DNA from: BP-133 sp040756995 | Lineage (GTDB): Bacteria > Actinomycetota > Acidimicrobiia > IMCC26256 > BP-133 | Reading direction: 5' to 3' | DNA length: 64,000 nt | Assembly (NCBI GenBank): GCA_040756995.1 | Contig: JBFLYK010000004.1 | Span: forward strand, 176,865-240,864 | In this document: one piece after another, positions 58,579 through 64,000 of the stretch | How the letters are laid out: every line of letters begins with the position of its first letter | How positions within the stretch are numbered: position 1 is the first letter of the stretch | Made by a program: the position numbers and the translations under genes | Notes under the pieces: generated by a model | What the model was told of the DNA's origin: nothing | The model's input: only the letters and a program-made list of their open reading frames with translations | The model's database searches: none

Positions 58579-60503
58579 CTACCAGTCCGGCATGATCCGC
58601 AACCGGGGTCTCGGGCAGGGAGACCCGCGGCCGAACACCCCGTCTTTGTCGTAGTCCCAACTGTTGATCACATTGAGAAGTTGCTCGGTTTCCACCATGG
58701 CCTGCTGCCGCTGCTCCTCGTCGGCCCAGCGGTAGATGGCCGGGGGATCGTCGAGACCGCGCTGGAGCAAGGCGGGATAGCTCGTTTCCACCGACGGCGG
58801 CTCAGCCCGCCATGACAGCCCCATCTTCTCCAGCGTCTCCTCGAGGAGCGCCAGGCTGGAGCGGAAGCGCAGCCACCGATGGCTGTCCCACGACGGCTTA
58901 TCGTCGTCATGTCGCCGGCTGAAGCGCTCGGCGAGGAGGACCCCGGCCCAGCGGCCCCGTTCAGCCAGGGCGGCGACGTCCTCCCGGGGCATGTTGAGGT
59001 TCATTCCCCCTTCTTCTTTCGTGTGGTTGATGTGGACCACGCGATCGCTGTAGCCCGGGACCCGGATCTGGGCGTTGTCGCTCCAGTTCTGCATCGTGTC
59101 GGCGATCGCCCGGCCGAAGCCGATCAACGGCTGGCGGCCTTTGGTCCCCCACCGGGGATACCACCAATCGCGGGTCCCGGCCTTCTGGGTGGGCGGGATC
59201 CAGACGTTGGCCCGCTCGTAGGAGCTCTTCTCCTTGTCGGGGGGAACGGCCGGAGATTGATCGCAAAGGTCGGGTGGCGCGGGAGCGGGCGGTCGAAGAA
59301 GTGGACGGGGAAGTTCGACACGATGCCGCCATCGGAGAACCAGCAGTGCTCCGGTTCGAGTCTCTCGCTCGGTGCATCGTGCAGGGTGCGGGGGTCGACG
59401 TCGCTGTCGAACCATTGGCCCCGGCGGGGCTTCAACCATTTCTTCCAGGCCCTTGCGGCGGCGCGGTTGTCCTTTCGGGTCTCGTCGACGGCCCACAGCG
59501 GCACGGCGCTCATCAGGCCGGGGAAGCTGAGGCTCATACGGGTGGCGACGACCACCGGAAGGTTCTGGCTGGCGGGCAGGGGCCGGAGCGGTCGGACGAG
59601 CCTCCGAACGAGTTCGGCGTACTCGACGTCCTCCTCGCCGGCTTCGACGTCGGCTTCCATGCCGCCCGGACAGCTCACCATCCATTCGACGACCCGCTCG
59701 GGAAACAGCCTGCGCATCTCATCGGGGTCGAAGAAGAACCGCCCCTCCCGGAACGGAAGCCGGAACGGTCTCCCGTTCGACAGGCTGGTGGTCACCATCT
59801 CGAGGTTCACGTCGGCTCTCTTCAGGTCGCCGAACGTGAGCGGAGGATCCGCCGGTTCCCGACCGGCGATGTCATCGAGCTGCTGGGTCAGCCAGGGAGT
59901 GAGCGCCGGCTGGTCGGACTTCCGGTGTCCGTCCATGCCCGTGCACAGCCCGAAGAAGTTCTTCGGGAGACCCCGGGTCGTCGCCCAGTACAGGCCGCCG
60001 CCGACGCCGCCGAGCGCACCTCCCAGCGCCACGGCGACCGGCGCGGCCAAACGGACGCCTCCACCGTCGGAGGCGGCCAACCGGGTGGCCACAAGGCCGG
60101 GAACCGCCCCCGCCGCGGCCGCCATCGGGTACCGGCGGACCGCTGCCCCCACCACGCGGGTGATCCGGTGTTTCTTGCCGATGCCGGCAGTGGCCACCTT
60201 GAAGAGCCGGCGCGTCACCCGCTGGGGTTGGAACGTGCCGAACAGATGCCCGTCGTTTCCGAGCCACTCCGGCAACCGGGCCAGCTTGGCGAACCCCCCG
60301 CTGTCACGCCCGCACTCCGCGGCGGCCGTGAGTGCGGCGGCGATCGCTCCCGCCGACGTGCCGCCGACGTTGCGGAAGCGATACGTCTGGGCCAGTTCGC
60401 AGGCGGCGAGCGGATAGACCACTCCGCTGGTGATGCCGCCCTTCATGACCAGGTCGGCGGTAAGCGTCGGATGCCGGTAGTCGTAGTGCTCGGGGTTGAT
60501 CAT
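58579..60503 (-). CDS. Patatin-like phospholipase with an apparent -1 frameshift at a C6 run
   Basis: The first 420 or so residues have the patatin oxyanion loop KGGITSGVVYPLAA, nucleophile GGTSAGA (S50) and catalytic Asp in WFSDGGIVSNFP. After TFAINLRPFPP the frame runs into meaningless Pro/Arg sequence, while the -1 frame continues DKEKSSYERANVW, RDWWYPRWGTKGRQPL, DRVVHINHTKEEGGMNLN and on to 58579. The switch falls on CCCCCC (59239-59244, minus strand). It could be a sequencing indel, phase variation or programmed slippage. The full product of about 640 residues would release fatty acids from lipids, the substrate for the dioxygenases here. First gene of the minus-strand operon. Confidence 0.75.
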
Positions 60504-60619
60504 CGGGGACCCCTCTCGGTGTGCTCAGGACACGGAACACCCTCCGCCGATGCACGAAATGCGCGCGGGAACGCTAGGGCACGGGTGTCTGACCATCCGG
60601 CGCAGCGGCGACACTCGGA

Positions 60620-60637
60620 GTGTCACAGCCGTGACAT
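60620..60637 (-). promoter_or_regulatory. Dyad TGTCAC-N4-GTGACA before the patatin-lipoxygenase operon
   Basis: GTGTCAC-AGCC-GTGACAT, with perfect 6-bp arms, lies 118-133 bp before the patatin ATG. It repeats the dyad at 47667-47682 with the same spacing. The rest of the gap 60504-60641 shows nothing else. Confidence 0.65.
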
Positions 60638-60641
60638 TCGT

Positions 60642-60890
60642 TCAGGGCTTCTGGAGCAGGTAGAGCAGGACGACCCGCTCGGTGTCGGTGCCCCGGACGC
60701 CGCGGTGGAGCTTGGCCACGGTGGTGAAGCCGACCTCGGCCAGCGCGGCGTCGAGGTCGGCTTCGCTGTACTCGTGGACGTAGCACAGCCGCACGTCTCG
60801 CCACGTCATGCCGGCGCAGTGGACGCGCTCACAGCGGGTGACGGTCGTGACCGTGCCGGGAGTCGTGCTGCGGGAGTGCTCGCGCCGCAC
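60642..60890 (-). pseudogene. C-terminal remnant of a methyltransferase-like gene
   Basis: The 82-residue frame ends in RLCYVHEYSEADLDAALAEVGFTTVAKLHRGV-type sequence (quoted in part: HEYSEADLDAALAEVGF), which looks like the last strands of a class I SAM-dependent methyltransferase. No SAM-binding motif is present. The upstream side runs into a truncated gene on the opposite strand, so the 5' part seems deleted. The assignment is weak. Confidence 0.4.
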
Positions 60891-60894
60891 GGTG

Positions 60895-61300
60895 ATGAGG
60901 TGCCCGATGCGGAGGTGAGCGAGCCGGACTTCCTGGCCGAGGTGGTGGCCCGCACCGGGGTGTCACTGCTCGTCGACGTGGCCAACCTCTACGCCAACGC
61001 CGGCAACCACGGCACCGATCCGGTGGCGGCGCTGGAGCGGCTCCCGCTCGACCATCTCGCCTACGTCCACGTCGCCGGCGGCGTGGAGCGGGGCGGCTTC
61101 TACCGCGACACGCACCGCCACACCGTCCCCGCCGCCGCGTGCTGGACCTCCTCGGCGAACTCTGCCGCCGCGCCGCTCCCCCGGGTGTGCTGATCGACTG
61201 GGACGGGTGCTTCCCGGCCGAGCCGGAGCTCAGGGCCGAACTGCGGGCCGTCGCCCGGGTGGCGGCCGCCACGACCACGGTCGGAGCCGGGGCGCGGTGA
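60895..61300 (+). pseudogene. DUF692 (MNIO-type) gene fragment, truncated and frameshifted
   Basis: Residues EVSEPDFLAEVVARTGVSLL, then VDVANLYANAGNHGTDP, LAYVHVAGGVERGGF and YRDTHRHTVP are the C-terminal half of DUF692 proteins, including metal-site His and Asn. Near 61131-61141 one base is missing: the next frame continues VLDLLGELCRRAAPPGVLID and WDGCFPAEPEL to a TGA at 61298. The first 120-140 residues are absent. DUF692 proteins are iron enzymes that modify cysteines in peptides; no precursor peptide is seen here. Confidence 0.7.
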
Positions 61301-61596
61301 CGGCCCGCCGGCGACTGGCGGTGGCCGAGGCCGCGCTGCTGGCCGCGCTGCTGGCCGACGCGCCGCTTCCTCCGGGGTTCCCCGCCGACGCCGCGGCCGC
61401 CGTCGCCGGGGACCTGCGCCGGCGGCGGCGTGGAGTACGCTCCCCCGCTCCATGGCGACCTTGCGACGGGTGTGTGTGTTCTGCGGCTCGAAACACGGCG
61501 CCCGCCCGGAATACACCGAAGCCGCCCGGGCGATGGGCACGGCGCTGGTGGCGGCGGGCATCGACCTCGTCTACGGCGGGGGTCGGGTCGGCCTGA
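61297..61596 (+). CDS. Short SCO6045-like C-terminal-domain protein following the DUF692 remnant, probably truncated
   Basis: GTG overlaps the DUF692 stop (GTGA). The first 40 residues, ARRRLAVAEAALLAALLADA and PLPPGFPADAAAAV, resemble the helical domain that accompanies DUF692 proteins in actinobacteria. After GDLRRRRRG the frame becomes Arg/Trp-rich and overlaps the LOG gene, so the real domain is cut short. Probably inactive together with its partner. Confidence 0.4.
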   Translation: MTARRRLAVAEAALLAALLADAPLPPGFPADAAAAVAGDLRRRRRGVRSPAPWRPCDGCVCSAARNTAPARNTPKPPGRWARRWWRRASTSSTAGVGSA

Positions 61597-62006
61597 TGGG
61601 CGAGGTGGCCGACGCCGTCCTCGCCGCCTCGGGCCACGTGATCGGCGTGATCCCCGAGCACATGTCGGACCGGGAGATCGCCCACGAGGGCGTCAGCGAG
61701 CTGCGGATCGTCGGCTCAATGCACGAGCGCAAGGCGCTGATGTACGAGCTGTCGGACGGTTTCGTCGCCCTCCCCGGCGGGCTCGGGACCCTGGAGGAGC
61801 TGTTCGAGATCACGACCTGGTCACAGCTCGGCCTGCACACCAAGCCGGCCGGCCTGCTCGACGTCGACGGCTTCTTCGCCCCGCTGGTCCGGTTCCTCGA
61901 TCAGCTGGTGACCGAGGGGTTCGTGGCCGAGCGCCACCGCCGCCTGCTGCGGGTGGCCACCAAGCCGAGCGAGCTCCTCGAGCAGCTGGCGGCCTTCCCC
62001 GACTGA
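61452..62006 (+). CDS. LOG-family (TIGR00730) nucleotide phosphoribohydrolase
   Basis: A protein of 184 residues. VCVFCGSKHGARPEY, YGGGRVGLMGEVAD and PGGLGTLEELFE are the LOG signature. Characterised members cleave cytokinin riboside or other nucleoside 5'-monophosphates to free base and ribose phosphate. It starts inside the tail of the truncated preceding frame and ends 6 bp before the convergent PPIase stop. Confidence 0.9.
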   Translation: MATLRRVCVFCGSKHGARPEYTEAARAMGTALVAAGIDLVYGGGRVGLMGEVADAVLAASGHVIGVIPEHMSDREIAHEGVSELRIVGSMHERKALMYELSDGFVALPGGLGTLEELFEITTWSQLGLHTKPAGLLDVDGFFAPLVRFLDQLVTEGFVAERHRRLLRVATKPSELLEQLAAFPD

Positions 62007-62012
62007 TCGACC

Positions 62013-63149
62013 CTAGGGCGAGCTGGTCGGGGTCGCCCCCGGAGCGGGGCTGAGCGTGGTCGGCGTCAGGTCGGGCGGCGGGGCCTTGGGGTCGGCCGGC
62101 CGGTTGCCCTTGGCGTAGCAGGCATCGGCGTTCTTGATGAGGTCGCCCAGATAGCCGCGGAACCTGGCGTAGCGCGCTTCGTTGAGCAGCGCCTCCCGGA
62201 GCTGGTCGTGGACCTCGGCCAGCGTGACGGGACGCCCGCTCGTGACCTCCTCCACCAGGCCGACGTGCCAGCCGTTCTTGGTCTGCACCGGGCCGAAGGT
62301 CGAACCGCTCCGGGCCTCGAAGGCGGCCGTCCCGAAGGCCGGGTCGAGCTGGGCCCGGCTGACGGTGCCGAGGTCCCCTCCCTTGTCCTTCGTGGTGGCG
62401 TCGAGCGACACCGCTCTGGCCACGGCCTCGAACGTCTCCGGGCCGTTGATGCGGGTCAGAGCCTGCTTCGCCTCGTCCTCCGTCCTCACCACGAGGTGGC
62501 GGAGGTGACGGCGCTCCGGCACCGCCAGCTGGTCCTTCCGCTCTTCGAAGGTCTTGGTCACCTGCTCTTCGCTGACCGTGACGTCGGCCGTCACCGCCCG
62601 GAAGAGGCTCTGCGCCTCGAGCAGGCGCCGGAACTCGCCGAGCACGTCGTCCTCCGAGAGGCCCTGGTTACCCAGCGCCTGGATGAACTGGGCCCGCCCA
62701 CCCTCCGGATAGCGCTGGGCGATCAGTCGGTCGAGCGCGTCCCGCACGGTCTTGTCGGCGGCCTGCAGGTTCCGTTTGGCGACCTCCCGGGACACCAGCA
62801 GCGCCTGGGCCATCCCCTTGGCGGCGTCACCCCGGAAGGCGGCCAGCTTCGCCGGCTCGGTGGGCGGACGGACGTCGTAGAGGGCCCGGATCAACTCGAG
62901 GCGCCGGGAGTACTCCGCCTCCGAGACCGTGGTCCCCTCGACCTTGAGGGCGTTGCCCTTCCCGGGGCAGCTGCTCCCCCGGTTGCTCAGCGCCATGGCC
63001 GTCCCGGCCCCGGCGAGCAGCGCCACCAGGCCGACGGCGATGAGCGCCAGCTTCGAGGGCCCCCGTTCTTCCGGCTCGGCGGTCGACCCGTCCGACTCGC
63101 CGCCGTCGGGAGGAGGCTGGTCCGGGGGGAGTTCTGGTTCGTCGGTCAT
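62013..63149 (-). CDS. Membrane-anchored parvulin-type peptidyl-prolyl isomerase (SurA/PrsA-like)
   Basis: About 378 residues. ATG 63149 is chosen over a start 10 codons upstream because the acidic/Pro-rich N-tail begins there. One membrane helix (KLALIAVGLVALLAGAGTAMAL) anchors it. A SurA-N-like helical region follows, then a PpiC domain: RRHLRHLVVRTEDEAKQ, DKGGDLGTVSRAQLDPAFG and KNGWHVGLVEEV. The C-terminus is Pro/Thr-rich. It probably folds exported proteins outside the membrane. Confidence 0.85.
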   Translation of the reverse strand: MTDEPELPPDQPPPDGGESDGSTAEPEERGPSKLALIAVGLVALLAGAGTAMALSNRGSSCPGKGNALKVEGTTVSEAEYSRRLELIRALYDVRPPTEPAKLAAFRGDAAKGMAQALLVSREVAKRNLQAADKTVRDALDRLIAQRYPEGGRAQFIQALGNQGLSEDDVLGEFRRLLEAQSLFRAVTADVTVSEEQVTKTFEERKDQLAVPERRHLRHLVVRTEDEAKQALTRINGPETFEAVARAVSLDATTKDKGGDLGTVSRAQLDPAFGTAAFEARSGSTFGPVQTKNGWHVGLVEEVTSGRPVTLAEVHDQLREALLNEARYARFRGYLGDLIKNADACYAKGNRPADPKAPPPDLTPTTLSPAPGATPTSSP

Positions 63150-63192
63150 GGCCGTCGACGACGATACCGGCGCCGGCACGCGGCCGCAGGAC

Positions 63193-63864
63193 TCACGGCT
63201 GCACCCAGGAGAGCACCGATCGCACCTGCGGGTCGGTGGAGTCGACCAGTTCGGCCAGGGGTGCCTGGGCCACCAGCCGGTCGGCGGCGACGAGGGCCAC
63301 GGTGTCGGCCTGCCAGGCCCGTTCGCCGGCGGTGGCCGTGGCCAGGAGGGCCGCTTCCACCCCCGGTGCCTGTTCCAGCACGCCGGGCAACAGCGCCCAC
63401 AACGTCGGGTCGAGCTCCCCGTCGACGATGAGGAGCGGTCGCCGGGAGGCCAGGGCCCGGGCCAGCGCCACCCGCCGCCGGCCGCCGCGGGGCAAGTTGG
63501 CCACGGGCTCCCGGGCCCGGTCGGCGAGGCCGACGAGGTCGAGGGCGTCGCGGGCGAGGTCGGAATCGGTGGGCGCCACCCCGGGCGGATGGGCGACGTT
63601 GTCCCAGATCGAGTCGGACAGGAACACGCCGTCCCCCTCCGGCACCCAGCCCACCAGGGCGGCCAGGTCCCGGGGCCGGGCCGGCCGGCCCCGGACGGCC
63701 AGCACCGCTTCGGGCCCGGAACCCTCGAGGCCCAGCAGCGCCCGGATCAGCCTCGTCTTGCCGGCGCCGGACGGGCCGAGGAGGACGACGGTCTGGCCGG
63801 CGCCCACCACGAGCCGGCCCCGGACCGGGTCGTCCAGCTCGAGGAGCGCCGTGACCTCAGACAT
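63193..63864 (-). CDS. ABC-type ATPase with degenerate catalytic motifs
   Basis: A protein of 223 residues. Walker A is intact (LLGPSGAGKTRLIRALLG). The Q-loop Gln is Glu (GWVPEGDGVF), the signature is NLPRGGRRRVALARAL instead of LSGGQ, Walker B is LLIVDGELDP with Gly at the catalytic Glu position, and no switch His is seen (LLATATAGE). It may be the non-hydrolysing half of a pair. It overlaps the end of the upstream membrane gene by 8 bp, and that gene may be its partner. Confidence 0.75.
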   Translation of the reverse strand: MSEVTALLELDDPVRGRLVVGAGQTVVLLGPSGAGKTRLIRALLGLEGSGPEAVLAVRGRPARPRDLAALVGWVPEGDGVFLSDSIWDNVAHPPGVAPTDSDLARDALDLVGLADRAREPVANLPRGGRRRVALARALASRRPLLIVDGELDPTLWALLPGVLEQAPGVEAALLATATAGERAWQADTVALVAADRLVAQAPLAELVDSTDPQVRSVLSWVQP

Positions 63865-64000
63865 GCATCCGGGCCCGCTCGGCCGCAGCCCGTCCGGCGG
63901 GCCGGTGCGAGCGGCGGGCCACCGGAGCGGGCACCAGCAGCCAGGCGGCCAGGAGGGCCAGGAGGACGGATCCGGCCAGCACCAACCCGAACCCGGCCAG
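63857..64000 (-). CDS. C-terminus of a membrane protein, cut by the window edge
   Basis: Forty-seven codons are visible. They encode one hydrophobic helix (LAGSVLLALLAAWLLVPAPV) and a basic tail (RRSHRPAGRAAAERARMHV). It is probably the permease or transmembrane half of the system served by the adjoining ABC ATPase, but the family cannot be named from this part. Confidence 0.6.
   Translation of the reverse strand: MAGFGLVLAGSVLLALLAAWLLVPAPVARRSHRPAGRAAAERARMHV

Noticed and set aside
58579..59123. A separate small gene between the lipoxygenase-like gene and patatin
   Set aside because: Its sequence continues the patatin protein across the C6 run in the -1 frame and has no start or ribosome site of its own.
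59274..60890. A long plus-strand frame running into the DUF692 remnant
   Set aside because: Only the end from about 60895 has family similarity; the earlier part is antisense to patatin.
1..64000. tRNA, rRNA, riboswitch or CRISPR features
   Set aside because: No cloverleaf with a TTCGAATC-type arm, no rRNA-like stretch and no regularly spaced repeat array was seen by eye; a covariance-model search would be needed to exclude small RNAs.

Overview
The window is high-GC DNA with frequent GTG/TTG starts, dense 4-bp ATGA/GTGA gene overlaps, a mycobacterial-type succinate dehydrogenase and many CoA-linked catabolic genes. This points to an actinobacterium, perhaps of the Acidimicrobiia type; that lineage call is an inference from gene content and no rRNA or tRNA is present to test it. 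No CRISPR array was seen.

Left part (1-16.7 kb): a partial TetR regulator, a biotin-carboxylase-like protein lacking bicarbonate-site residues, a secreted lipase, an IclR regulator, a CrtC/AttH-like protein, a cupin, a secreted cupredoxin-like protein, an ATL protein and an sdhCAB operon with a Rieske-like cysteine/histidine motif in SdhC. These are followed by a PQQ-type sugar dehydrogenase lipoprotein, a PIN toxin/antitoxin pair, an orphan ABC solute-binding lipoprotein, and a TetR regulator next to a carotenoid oxygenase. The TetR gene and the oxygenase carry the same operator.

Middle part (16.7-45.1 kb): a catabolic block that looks like an integrative element. Its two ends carry near-identical 45-bp copies of the 3' end of an acyl-CoA dehydrogenase gene, in direct orientation, each next to GTAGGGAT repeats. 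The right end also holds an integrase remnant and an IS256-type transposase remnant. Inside is an apparent operon of about 18 genes (34.8 to 17.0 kb, minus strand): enoyl-CoA hydratase, alpha/beta hydrolase, a complete Liv-type ABC importer with three unusual accessory proteins, aldehyde dehydrogenase, two P450s, a thiolase/DUF35 pair, CoA transferase, SDR, FAD monooxygenase and a SnoaL-like protein. Next comes an AraC-ended operon (ALDH-SDR-thioesterase-AraC), then an acyl-CoA synthetase/Baeyer-Villiger monooxygenase/SDR operon divergent from a TetR gene. Together they suggest uptake of an alicyclic or terpenoid-like compound, its hydroxylation and oxidation, ring opening by Baeyer-Villiger chemistry and beta-oxidation. 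Direct repeats 21 bp apart lie upstream of both AraC-linked operons.

Right part (45.0-64 kb): two acyl-CoA dehydrogenases and then the most striking locus, 47.7-60.5 kb. A plus-strand operon (plant-type fatty-acid alpha-dioxygenase, small-molecule kinase-like protein, catalase-related haem protein, unknown protein, DyP peroxidase) meets tail-to-tail a minus-strand operon (patatin lipase, lipoxygenase-like protein, cyclase-domain/AAA/TPR regulator). Both outer promoters carry the same 16-bp dyad TGTCAC-N4-GTGACA. I interpret this as a bacterial oxylipin (oxidised fatty acid) cluster with its own lipase and regulator. The window closes with decayed methyltransferase and DUF692 remnants, a LOG-family hydrolase, a parvulin-type PPIase and a degenerate ABC ATPase with the end of its membrane partner.
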